A stretch of 64,000 bases of DNA from Larix kaempferi (lineage: Eukaryota > Streptophyta > Pinopsida > Pinales > Pinaceae), in NCBI GenBank assembly GCA_027924585.1, contig BSBM01000299.1, positions 32,092,501-32,156,500 on the forward strand, written 5' to 3'. The notes below the pieces were generated by a model that was given only the letters and a program-made list of their open reading frames with translations, searched no databases and was not told the origin of the DNA. A program made the translations under genes and the position numbers. Each line of letters begins with the position of its first letter. Position 1 is the first letter of the stretch. Below, piece after piece: positions 1 to 11,335 of the stretch.

Positions 1-450
1 GAAAAAGTAACTTTAGAAAAGTGACAATAGCTCCCCCAAACTGAAATGTAAACAGGTGGCTACTCTCATACAATAACCATTCTACTCTCATACAATAATC
101 ATTTCAATAGATCTAGGTTTAACATGGATTTATGTTGCTTTTAATTTTTTATTATAAGGAAACATTTTTTTTTATTACTTTTTATTTTTTATAATTTATG
201 AGCCAACATGAAAATGTAACCAGAGAAAAGTGGTAACATCTCCCCCAAACTGAATTCTAAGCATCTGGCTACTATTGATACAATAATCATTTCAATAAAT
301 CTCGGTTTAATGTGGATTTATGTTGGTTTTAATTTTTTATTATAAAGAAACATTATTTTTCTTAATTACTTTTTATTTTTTATAATTTATGAGCAGACCT
401 GAAAATGTAACATGAGAGAAGTTACCACATCTCCCCTAAATTGAATTGTT
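1..450. repeat. Tandem repeat, about 185-bp unit, 2.3 copies
   Basis: Three related blocks start at about 1, 209 and 391. Each begins with a GAAAA(A/T)GTAAC-like stretch followed by a CTCCCCCAAACTGAA-like stretch, then a shared AT-rich tail with TTTTTATTTTTTATAATTTATGAG. The first unit is longer because a 22-bp block (TACTCTCATACAATAA...) is itself duplicated in tandem at 61-104. The array runs directly into the open frame at 451. I see no coding capacity in it. It may be promoter, intron or satellite-like sequence; the sequence does not decide this. Confidence 0.7.
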
Positions 451-1245
451 TTGTCCAATACTCATGAGGGATTCAAGCCAAAGAAAAAATTTTGTTCAAG
501 TGATCGAGTTTTACCAGTTGATTCAGTTATTACAGTTAATGTTGTAGATGATGATAATTTTGACTTGGATCTTTTCAAAGGGCATGACTATGACCAGGCA
601 TTGGCAGAGCTGAATTTGCAGCCTGAGGGACTCTCATCCAAAAAAGAGATGAAGCCAAAAATTGCGTCTCCCATCGATGGATCCAAGTTCAAGCCTATTG
701 AAGAGGCAAGCCTTGTTCTCAACCCATCAAATGCACCTGCAGATATATCATGTGGAAATGTGGCTGAGAATTGGGAGACGGCAACTTGGGATGAAAGTCT
801 AACGGATTTAGATTCAGACGACAAATGTTTCAGTAGTCCCTCAAAGGAGAGCATGTGCTCAAATAGTATTTGTTCCACTCCTACTTCTTCGGTACTATTA
901 AATGACAACCTCTGTGAGAAACTCTTCCTTTTGCAACAACAATGTCAAGATTGGGATAAGATACCATCATTATCTTCAGTTTTGACACAAGAGTTGGTGG
1001 AGACTGAAAAGAAGGTTCGAGATTTCTCCAATTCCACATTGGAGAAATTTTTAATGCAGCTGGATGCTGAATTGGGCCCTGCGACCTTGAAAGCATTAAG
1101 CAATGAACTCGACGACAACGACGATCCACAAGATCCTCTCTACTGGCCTCTCAATCCGGAATCTTATAGGAATATTGAAGGATTCTTTGACAAGATCCTC
1201 TCTACTGACCTCTCTGCGGTTTGCTTTACCTCAATCCAACAATAA
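451..1245 (+). CDS. Hypothetical protein or single exon, 264 codons, function unknown
   Basis: This is the longest undisturbed frame outside the retroelements. It is open from 445 (a TGA lies at 442-444) to the TAA at 1243-1245. The frame has no ATG at its start: codon 1 is TTG and the first ATG is at 649. It is therefore either an internal or last exon, a 5'-truncated gene, or a protein starting at 649. The product would be acidic and serine-rich, with an early DDDNFDLDLF stretch and a C-terminal part containing LYWPLNPESYRNIEGFF. I recognise no domain, signal peptide or membrane segment. A 264-codon frame is unlikely by chance at this base composition, but a decayed repeat ORF cannot be excluded. 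A near-copy of its last codons recurs at 1382. Confidence 0.45.
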   Translation: MSNTHEGFKPKKKFCSSDRVLPVDSVITVNVVDDDNFDLDLFKGHDYDQALAELNLQPEGLSSKKEMKPKIASPIDGSKFKPIEEASLVLNPSNAPADISCGNVAENWETATWDESLTDLDSDDKCFSSPSKESMCSNSICSTPTSSVLLNDNLCEKLFLLQQQCQDWDKIPSLSSVLTQELVETEKKVRDFSNSTLEKFLMQLDAELGPATLKALSNELDDNDDPQDPLYWPLNPESYRNIEGFFDKILSTDLSAVCFTSIQQ

Positions 1246-1425
1246 ATCGAAGCAATGCATATCCGTATGACAGAATAAATCCAAGAAATGCATATCCACA
1301 ATAGTTATTTTTTATTTATTTTAATTTTTTATTAGTTTTTTTTTTAAATTGATTAGTAAAATAATAAACTTAGAAAAAAATACCTCTCTGCGGTATGCTT
1401 TACCTCAATCCAACGCTAAATTGAA
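1208..1425. repeat. Local duplication of the 3' end of the 451-1245 frame
   Basis: About 44 bp at 1208-1251, covering the last codons and the stop, recur at 1382-1425 with a few differences (174-bp spacing). Both copies read ACCTCTCTGCGGT followed by GCTTTACCTCAATCCAAC. In the second copy the TAA-containing part differs. The spacer is AT-rich with poly-T runs. Confidence 0.7.
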
Positions 1426-2287
1426 GCCACGAGACTCAGAATTCGCTTTGGTTCCAGTGAGTGTTACTACAGCACAAACGGACTTCCCTCCTTTGAGTAA
1501 GCTATTCACCTGAACGGTTACTATTAGAACAGTAAAGTTTAGTTTTATTTTAGTCAGAGTACCATGTACTTATTTCTAGGTTTTCCTTGATTCTAAAGCA
1601 GTATAGAATCTCTAATTCCTGGATTGTTCTGCTCTCTCCCTGTTTCAACTACTAAAGGACACTGCGAGCTTAGCCCTAGATTGTCAAATTGTCTGTTCAA
1701 AGGAGGTGAACGGCTTTGCTTCTCTTCCTTTGGGTTCCATTCAATATGAACATGACTAATGAAAACTACGTAGGCCATCCCTTCAGTCGATTGTTACATG
1801 TACCTTATTTGTCGACCTGTGATGAACAGAAAAAGAGATCGAAGCCACTGGATCAGAGAGTCACTAATCAGATGCACTTGATCATATAAAAAATAACTTT
1901 TTTCCTTGACATCATGGATTTTTATTTGTAATGGCCAGAGATAACCAGAGATCTTCCAGTGAATGGGAAATAATATTCATGGTAGCGAAATAATGTTATG
2001 CTAATATTATTCTAGAAAATTAATGATTAGTTAGTTAGAGCTTATTTTAGGGATCTAGGTAATTATTCCATTATTCTATTTATCCCTATGACAGAATAAT
2101 GCATACTGATATTATACCTTTTTCTACTGTAATTTATTATGTTGCGGTGCTTATTTGAAGTGTCTTTTACATTGTTTGGATCTGTGTCAAACCAGCTTTC
2201 AAGTAATTTATATACTTTTAACTTTGTAATCTAAATGGCTATGTTCAACAACTTGCACTCTGCTAAAATGGGTATACTTTTAACAAT
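1252..2287. other. AT-rich stretch, no recognised feature
   Basis: Apart from the short duplicated ORF tail at 1382-1425, I see only short open frames with no recognisable protein. It may be 3' untranslated or intergenic sequence of the upstream frame. Confidence 0.4.
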
Positions 2288-3659
2288 TCTCTACGACAGC
2301 AACTCCTAAGTCTCTTCCTAAACCAAAATAATTAGCTACTTTGAGAACTGTACACTTGTTACACTCTGGTTAATCTTCTCAAGGAAGTCCAAAATCTCAA
2401 ATATATTTAAAAGAAACTTTACTGTCAAATGTCCAATTAATATAAATGTTTTGGATTTAATTTTGAAGTTTTGATAATATAAAACTTAATAGTTTCAAGA
2501 TTAGATATTTTGGATCTGAAAATTTTCAAAATTAAATGTTTTGAATCTCTTTTCAATTTAAATGTTTTGGACCTCTTTTTGAAGTTTAATTTTTTCCAAA
2601 ATTTAGTTACAATTGTTAAAATTATACAAATAAATTATTATTAAAATTAAACAATCTTAATAAATTTAGGTTTTCGAAAACATAAATCTAATTTTATAAT
2701 AAAATATAAATTTTAATTACTAAAAATATAAAACAATGAATCAACCATCTAAATAATCTATGAAATATATATTTATAATTCTCATTTATTATTTTTAATT
2801 TTAAACAAAATTAGTAATTCTTATAATTTCACCATCATAATTCCATTATATTTTGGATTTCTAACAATTAATTTTAAGAACATTTTTTGGGGGTTAGTTT
2901 GACTTAATTGTTGTTTCTTATGACCTTGAAATCAAATTTAAATAATGTTGAATCATTTAAAAGTATAGAAAAAATAAACTTTGTTTTGTGATAAAAATAA
3001 TAAATAATTAAATGTTAGTAAAAGTGTTTATGTAATTTCAATGAGTGGTATTGCAACAAATGTGACGAAGATACATCATTCATTTATAACTATAATCTTC
3101 TATGTATACTAAAAAACAAGACATAGAACTTGAATGCACTTTGTGAAGACCTCTATTGGACAAACTCCTTCTAGAGCTAGTCCAAAGTAGCTATGAAGCC
3201 TACCTGAACTGTTGGGCACATTTAAAAAGAAAATAGTGGTTTCTCTTATTATTAAGGTCTTATTTTCCAAACATTTTAACAAGGACATGATTATTTTTTC
3301 TTTTCTTTTTGTCGTACACCATCTCATAATATTGCATATCACTTTTTTAATTTATTATTCATGTTATTTTATGGAAAAATACATACACTTATGTTAAAAT
3401 TAGAAGATAATGCTCAACAACTTTTATGAATATGTGGCTAATCTAAATCCATTCACAAAATATATTATATGCTTTTACAGTAACTTTCAATTTTCTTCCA
3501 AATTTTATAAATTTTTTTTTTTTCAAAGACATGGACTTTGTTCCTAACAAACCCTATTAAATATATTTATATATTATTTTCCATCATACTTTTGAAACAA
3601 TAAAAATTATTAATATTAAATTTAGAAAAAGGTAGTTGAAGGTATGAGTGAATAGTTGA

Positions 3660-4140
3660 CCCTAGCTCAGACCATTTCAACACCGCGAGCCTAGACTTCC
3701 ATTGCCAGATGGTTTATGTTGCCGAAACAGATGCAATTCACTCTCAAATGCTCCTTCTCATCGCACGTGCTTATGTCATGTTCAATGAGGATGTAATACT
3801 CACCAACTTTCTTCGATTCCATATTTGATAAGTTCCCACCTACTTCAGGGGAGGTATGTAGGGTCTTGTACTTCAATCCCTTCGGAAAAATAACTAACTT
3901 CTTGCTCGAGTTCTACTGAAGAAGTACGATAGTGGGACGATGCTGCTCTTCCACCTTGCGTCATGAAGCTTAAGCTAATTCACACTTGTCATATCATATT
4001 ACATGGGGTGTACCTTGAGTAGATATGACAAGCCGTTAGGGGAAATGGGTCAGATGGGTGCCCCCACTACTTTGCAAAGTCCTTGACCTGAGGAGCAAGA
4101 AAGGTTGTCTTGGGTGTCACCACTTTGTTATGTTTCTTTT
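3660..4140 (-). pseudogene. Decayed coding sequence, unknown (copy 1)
   Basis: On the minus strand this stretch is less AT-rich than its surroundings and gives partial frames. One includes a PQVKDFAK motif, a TAG, then WGHPSDPFPLTACHIYSR. The corresponding stretch in unit 2 (20290-20750) keeps a 95-codon frame at 20299-20586. I do not recognise the protein. Position next to the RNase H relic on the same strand suggests it belonged to the same old element or gene. Confidence 0.25.
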
Positions 4141-4254
4141 TTACATGGTCAGCTTGATCAAATTCAAAATTATTGCATCTAAGAAGAACTAGTGATATAA
4201 GCATGTTTAGGTAAGGATATTTCAGGGGATTTTAATGATCAAACTAATTATCAG

Positions 4255-4445
4255 TTTAGAGACCGCAATGATGGTAAGGTTTTTACATCCTTTTTCCACT
4301 GCGAGCTTGACTCCCTTCCATAAAGCTAGTGCTTCATCTTGGTTGTTTGGGGCAATGCCAATTCCCCACTCCTACTTCAATTCTTGAGGTTATTTGGGGT
4401 CAGAAGCACCTCTACACTTACCACTCCTGTATCATTATAATTTTA
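4255..4445 (-). pseudogene. RNase H-like relic (copy 1)
   Basis: The minus strand encodes GIGIAPNNQDEALALWKG followed by KLAVEKGCKNLTII and SELIISLI. This is the pattern of the plant RNase H-like fold around the second acidic residue (NNxAEAxALWxGL) and the third (GDSxLII, here AVSELII, so the Asp is lost). Such domains occur in LINE-type and related plant elements. Frameshifts and stops flank it, so it is not functional. Confidence 0.45.
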
Positions 4446-5064
4446 TTAAACAAGATCATTAAGATATATTCACATATATCATAAATAATATATTAATGTT
4501 TTCGATAACATTTATTGCAATCTCATTAAATGTTGATTGCTAAATGAACACACACTTATATCATGGGCCATTCATAAAATTTTCATGTGTGATTTCAAAA
4601 ATGGAAGATGTTTTTCAAATATAATAACAAATGATTTTAAATAGGATATATTCAACAAATTAGGTAGAAATACAAACTAATACTAAATATTTTTTTCCAA
4701 ATTATAAATGAGTTACAATGTACTTTTTGCAAAATGATAAATGATACACAATTTTTTCATATGATAAATCATATAAAAAAGGTATTTTTGGCAAATGATA
4801 AGTGAATCCATAATGAGCTTGTTATAGGGCATTTATTTATAGAATTAGGAGTGAGGAAGGTCCCATATCAAGTATGGGATGACAGCCTTTATTTATAGAA
4901 TTAGGAGTGAGGAAGGACCATCATATCAAGTATGGGATGGCAAAGATCAAATGATGGGTAATGTATATGGTCGAAAAGAATCTTTGAGATGGCCAATATT
5001 AAGGATGAGATAAAATGGTGAACTTAATGTACTCGAGGATAAAAAACCCTCAAAACCATTAGCT

Positions 5065-5961
5065 ATCTGCAACACAAATGTTGCTTTTCTCCTTCTTAGG
5101 CTACTCTTATGGAATGCATTTTCACAACAATAGTAAATGTAAATACATTTTACTTGTCCTATCATTGCTAAGGACATCTAAAAAGGAATGAAATATCAAC
5201 TTGGCTAACCTCTAGTACTTCTTCAATACCTTCAACATTATTTAATTTATTTATATAGATATTCATATATGGAGATCTTTATAAGACTCCCGAAAAACTT
5301 CCTTCCGATTCATATGAATTATAACACTTAATGATTTATATAAATACGTAAATATACATTACATATAATTTTATAAAGAAATCTTTAGCAGAGTTTCCAA
5401 CGAAATCCTAATAAACATAATACTCAAAGATGTGAATATAAATCTTTAATATGCATTTATCTATAAGAAAGACTTCATAGGTCTCTCCCGTTCAAATCAT
5501 AATAAACATAATATTTAATGACTTGAATATGTATATATCTAAAGTCCACCTTTATAAGACATCCATCAAAAATACTTTAATGACTATTATAAGCTGAGAT
5601 CGATGTGTCTTCCCTCAATAAGCTGAGATCGATCTGTCTTCCCTCAATAGGGATCCACTTTAAACAATGTAAGGTATATAAAAAAAGAGGAAACTAGGTG
5701 GTCTCTATTTCGATTGTAAATTCGGGACATCTCGGCGTTTCCCTATCTTACAAGTTTTTAACAAAATCAAGAAAAGAAAGATATATGCAGGTAAACTACT
5801 ATCTTTATTTTTGCAGGGATCTCATCAACATAATTTACAGATATTATTAACTCTGTTTGCCATTTCAAAACTGGGTTAGGAGGTAAAAAACGGAGCTAGA
5901 TCAACCATCTGATTTCCCGGGTCGGCCTTGTATGTGACACCAATCTCGTTCCATATATATA

Positions 5962-5996
<35 letters not shown>

Positions 5997-8810
5997 CTCG
6001 ATGGTTTACTAACTACCGTAAAATATATAAACAAAAATATCACCAGAAAAAAAACTTATACACGGATCTTTGACACGATGTATGAAATGCAAACGACAAA
6101 CATAAATAATGATACAGTGGTTACTATTCCAAAAAACCAGCAGCCAGAGTTTTAAGTACAGAGGTTACTTATCGAAAACCCCTTTATACCAGTTTGAGCA
6201 AAGACTACATCAGCAGGTACTCGCGGAGATCATCTAACAAATCGTAGGTATTAAATTCTAAATCCAACGATCATGGCTCACATCGCAAACAGCAGGGTGG
6301 CTATGAATGCGGATATCTTTTAGGGTATGCATGCAATGAACTCAAAATGTGTCACCTATACTATTACTGAGTTCGACACAGGGATCAAACCCTTTATTTC
6401 TGGCAGAGAATAAGCATTATTCAATTTCTGATCTAACTTTTTGAAGAGATTGAATATTGAGATAACGCAACAGATCTAGAATATATAAATCTATACACCG
6501 CTCGATTCCTTTACAGGTAGAAGTAGAAGACAAAAACAGTGGCCATCAAGGTCGGATTGATGCACAAAATTACAAACCAGTATTAATAATTTCGAGATCG
6601 GAAGTGATCACTCAGGTGCCGAGGCAGTGAAAGAGCTTAATTGCTCTGAGGTTAAAAACGATCACTCATTGCGTAGAGATAGTGAGCATGGTTTACGCCA
6701 TTCTGAGATCAACCTGATCACTCAGACACAGAGGTAGTGAACATGGTTTAAACTATAAATGCAAATTGTAAGGATAGAGGAACATAGATTTCTAAACCAA
6801 GAAGACGCAGTTACTTCATGTATTGACTAAAATAATATTTCTCTGAGAACCCCGCCCCGTTGAAAATATCTAAAAGGAGAGGACCGAAGCATGGTAGCTT
6901 CCCCTCTCTGGATCGCCCAGCTTCTACACCCAAATTTGAAAACAAGAAGTAAACTAGACTGAGACTCACGATCTATTTTCGCACAGGGATCTCTCCAAAA
7001 CAAAGGGTAACTCTGATCATACATGATTCAAACGATAAAAAAAGCAGGGTGTAAGAAAAGGTAACCCAGATCCTGTTCACACAGAGGTCTGGTACAAAAC
7101 TGAGCGCAGCTTGATAACACAATGATCAACGCTAGAAAATGCCGAATAGAAGGAACTCCGATCTCTATTCACAATGAGATATTTCCCAACACTGGGCGTA
7201 GTTGATCATACCAACGTCAGACGTAATTACTGCACAAAAATAAAAGAATGCACTTACAATATCACTCTGATTCTACAGAGGTTTCGTAAAGCTGGAAGCT
7301 AGCTCCTCCATATCGCATAGTCCAATTTCTTCTCTCTCGCGCCGACTCCAATCCCCTTCATTGCAGATCAAATGGCGAACTGATAGACTAAAAACAGCCT
7401 GTGCGAAATGCGTTCTAGCTCTTCTCTCTCTTTACTTTTCGCAGAGGCTAGGGCTTCACCTCCTTCCTCCAGATTTCTTCTTTGCCCTCAGTATATCCTA
7501 CTCTCCTCACCCCAGCACCTACCGTTCTTTTCTCCCCATGACAGAGTGAACATAATTATATAAAATCATATGACCGAAACCCGCTTCCCCAATTCGAGGC
7601 TTTGTCTTCGAACAGTTACTCCGAGTGGAGCCCGTGGAGATCGTGGTAGCATCGAGTTCTTTTGTGGAGGTTTCTCTATTAAAGCTAAATCAGCAAGTGG
7701 CAGCTCAGCTTGTATTTCAACACTCTTCTCGTCGTGTACTTTACTCTCCTCTCTACTTCCACTTACCCTTTCAGTTAGTGGGACAAAAGGCGATTTTATG
7801 GTGTCCCATGTTTCGGATAAACTGGTGGAAGTTAGGATGCGGGTGTCCTACTAAGAAAACACCCTACTTAAAACTCTCCTCGACCTATGGCGGGTGTCAC
7901 GTTCCTTTAAGAAGCCTGACCAAGAAAATTAGTAACTCCAATTCTCCTTAGTGTTTGTAAGTGATTTAAGATGTGAACATCACTTGATTTTTACATGGCA
8001 TCACGAGTAATGCTCTTGTCCTCAACAAAATACCATTACTCTTCGTCCTTCCTATAATTTGTAATAAAACATGCTAATACATAATACTACTATGTATAAA
8101 AGCAATTGTAATTGCCTTCTATAATTCTTAGTAGTTTGTTATTCCAATTTAATCATATAAATGTATGACCTATATATACAAACATAATTATTTCTTCAAA
8201 AGTATCATGATTATATATATATTTATTTATTAAATCATTTTCCTGCTAGAACAATATGTAAAGAATCTTATACTTGTATAAATGCGGTTACTTTAGTAAA
8301 TGATACCTTTTAAAATCATATCCCCTTTTTCAAAGGGTTCAATAGAGTAATAGTACTAATAGTTAAACAGGTTTTTTATTTTATTTTTAAACGGAAAAAC
8401 TTAAACACCTAGTGTCATGTCTTAAATTTTCATGGCCTCCAGCCATAACCTCTTCTCTTAAAGAATTATATTTAGTCTGTAAGTTATTTTGTGACTTAGT
8501 GAAATTTGTTTATTTTAACTCTTAGTGGCGGAGGGTACCACTACTATACTTGGTTATGAAATAGTAGACTTCCTCCGATTTTCTCAGCGATCAAACTTAT
8601 TTTTCCTTAATGAATTCTTTTTCCCGTCATCATAGTCGTGTCTTATATCTTTAGTCTACTAGGTCGAACAATAGTACTTATAAGCGTAACATTAGCTCGG
8701 GGTCCACTGGTGGGGCCTTGGCCTTGAGCTCTTCACAAGGGCCGCTTATACATTCGTAATTACATTTATAAGAGAAATAACAATAGAGGTCGAATTTGAG
8801 GGATGTTACA
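5065..8810 (-). mobile_element. 3' LTR of the LARD-like element (truncated)
   Basis: It aligns with 11891-15318 throughout, from ATCTGCAACAC to GGGATGTTACA. The counterpart of 11336-11890 is missing, so 555 bp of its outer end were lost in a deletion that also removed about 1.25 kb of flanking sequence. It carries an AT microsatellite at 5952-5995, a 30-bp tandem duplication near 5591-5650, and a block (7503-7852) absent from the other LTR. Short open frames at 7361-7951 are not recognisable proteins. Confidence 0.8.
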
Positions 8811-8824
8811 CACTCCACCCCTTA
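8811..8824 (-). other. Polypurine tract of the LARD-like element
   Basis: On the minus strand TAAGGGGTGGAGTG directly precedes the LTR start TGTAACATCCC. This is the expected position of the plus-strand primer and fixes the element's orientation. Confidence 0.7.
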
Positions 8825-11319
8825 AAGATAACACCGTCCTCGGTGTTCAACGGTTTGTCTTTTGCATCATTTCCCATCTTTCTCTTACTTTTTGTTCTTG
8901 TGCCTTGGTTGTCTTCACATTTTCGCGATTTTCAGCAAGCCCTATCACTTATGTCCTGCACATTACATAGATCATACCGGATCTACCAACGTTCTTTAGT
9001 ATATCATGAGTATACAAGATTTAAAAATAGTAAATATTCATCATTCTTCCTCTTCCTTGAAGAGATATTTTGCTTATTCCAGCATTCATAACATTCACAC
9101 ATAAATACATGTGAGAGTCTAGCTACAAGACAATCATTATCATTAGCTCATATCATAAAACAATCATTTCAACATAACTTTGTAATCACCAAATGTATTT
9201 GTACTTCAGCAATCATGGAGACTTGCATACAAAATTCTTATGAATTTCTTGCAATCATGAAGACTTGCATACATAACACTCTTTTGTATATCAGCAATCA
9301 TAGAGACTTGCATACAAACATGAGCCCTCTGGAAACTCATCAGAAATAACATATGCATACTTCCAACAGGAACATGACAATCAACTCATAACATAGCATA
9401 TTTTCAGAAAAAACCAACATCGTAGCAAGATCAATACATTTTAACAGCTATAGAAAAGATAGATAACCTTGTATAAAATTAATTAACCTAGAACATTTCA
9501 GAAAGATAATATTACTAGAAAGAAAAACATATAGAACTTGCAGTTGTAAGTATAGTGGACAAACACCCAAGGAGGCCTGTTTACTGAACCACTAAGTAGA
9601 TGGAAATCTTTGTAGAAGCAAGGCACTCAAAAATGCCTTCTCCACTTGTCATCAACCTCTTGAAATACCATGCCTTCTCCACTCGGAATCAACCTCCTGA
9701 ACTCAATAAGAGTTTGGCAGACTCGCAACATGATCAACAACATAGCATATCCCCTCATCAAATCTCTTGGGTGCAAATACAGCAAAACCCCAAGGTAAAT
9801 TTCCTCATCAGGAAAAGTGATGAGCCTTAGTCCAAAATTCGATGGCTTTATAAAGATGACTAGTTCTTTAGTGGTTAGTTTTCAACAAATGAGCCTCAAG
9901 CTCGAGTCCCATTTTTCAGGGCACTATGACCACATTTCAAGGGAGTTGTCCCATACCAACAACTAGTTAGTTGCATCATGATGCTGCCACATGTCCATTG
10001 CCTTCTACGCCAGACCCCATTCCACCTAGTGGATCAGTAAACACTTTTCCAACAGTATACAAAATCATAAACAAATAAAAAATTCAAACTTTTCTCTACT
10101 GCATTTTAACTAAAGGATATTAACTCAGCATGTACAGAATTAAATGGTAATTACCTTTAAGAGATGAATAACATGTTGAACCTGCAAGGGTAAACAATCA
10201 ACCAGGGATTCTAATAACTTTCAAAAGATCATGTGCTCAGTTAATCAAAACAAGGTTAAAATTCTTCATTCTTAATAATCAAACTCATGCTACTTAATAA
10301 AATCCTTTTTTAATTTGATGTACATCAATATTTTATTAGAAAATAGTTTCCATAAATAATCTATTTATGAAGAACTAATTAAATTCTTATGCGTTCCAAA
10401 ATAAGTTCACTTAAACTCCTCGAAAAATACTGCTACCCAAATAATATATTTTTAGCCTAATTCCTTAACATAACAATAAGAATTTGCGAAATGAAATACA
10501 AGTATTGTGATGATTTTCGATAAACAAAAATAATATTAAAACACTTAGTCATTCTATGAGATGAACTCATACATGTCCTTTAAATATACCATATAACCTA
10601 ATACATTACATCCTTTCTTGCTATCGATACTTAGGAAAAAAAAAATTTACTTTAAATTACATTTTGTATGAACTCCATCTATGAAAATAATGAAATAATG
10701 ACAACATACACTTTTTGAAATAAACATTCTATCACAATCTTAAATACAAAGATACACCTTCTAACTTTTGACGTTTGAGTACTAACTTTTATTTTAAAGA
10801 AAGTAGCTAAATAATTATAACTTCTACCAACAAATGCTCTATCTCATCATCTTCTAAACATTTGATCATCTTCTAAACATTATATGAATCTTGTCGTAAC
10901 AATTATACATAAATATTGAAGGTGTTCAAGTAACTTTTGCTAAATTGAACAATTTCACTCCTTCGTAGTGTTATTAATGAAACTATACTTTTAACTTTAA
11001 TGATGTCCATAGGTAATAAAATTTGGACATCATAAATGCGGAATTTAAATGATTTTTCTATGGAATTTTGCACAACTACACATCATTTCAACTAGTTAAC
11101 ACTTTTTATAATAATACCACGGAAAAACATACCTCATACAAAAATACTTATCTTGACGCCTTCGGAGAAACTTGAAGTGGTACTTTGATTGATATCACTC
11201 CCCATCCACTCCAATCCATGCATTCAAAAATAAACAAAGTCGACTCAGTGATTAGTTTATCAACTTTCATGTTTTTCTGAATCCATGTTGAGCCCAATAG
11301 GCCCGAGTGTTCTAATCTG
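8825..11319 (-). other. Non-coding interior of the LARD-like element
   Basis: AT-rich, without any frame resembling gag, protease, reverse transcriptase or integrase. It contains a short series of related blocks ending AGACTTGCATACA (9190-9330) and, at 9541-10055, an inverted LTR fragment of another family. Mobilisation would have depended on proteins supplied by another element (inference). Confidence 0.6.
9541..10055 (-). mobile_element. LTR promoter fragment of the 38191-61479 gypsy family, inverted
   Basis: On the minus strand it matches the promoter part of the LTRs at 38191 and 59505: the stretch with GGAAATTTACC, the GCTGAGTGGAGAAGGCAT minisatellite (two units) and CCTTGGGTGTTTGTC. 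A TATA-like TTTATAAAG lies at 9847-9855. Neither LTR terminus is present, so it is a fragment inside the LARD-like interior. Confidence 0.65.
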
Positions 11320-11333
11320 GAGCTCTGATACCA
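11320..11333 (-). other. Primer binding site of the LARD-like element
   Basis: The minus strand reads TGGTATCAGAGCTC, the common plant PBS complementary to the 3' end of initiator tRNA-Met. It lies 2 bp inside the LTR end at 11336. Confidence 0.8.
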
Positions 11334-11335
11334 TT

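Noticed and set aside
7361-7951. Cluster of 60-110-codon plus-strand frames in the left LTR
   Set aside because: Overlapping frames in a GC-richer LTR stretch, mostly absent from the other LTR, without domains.
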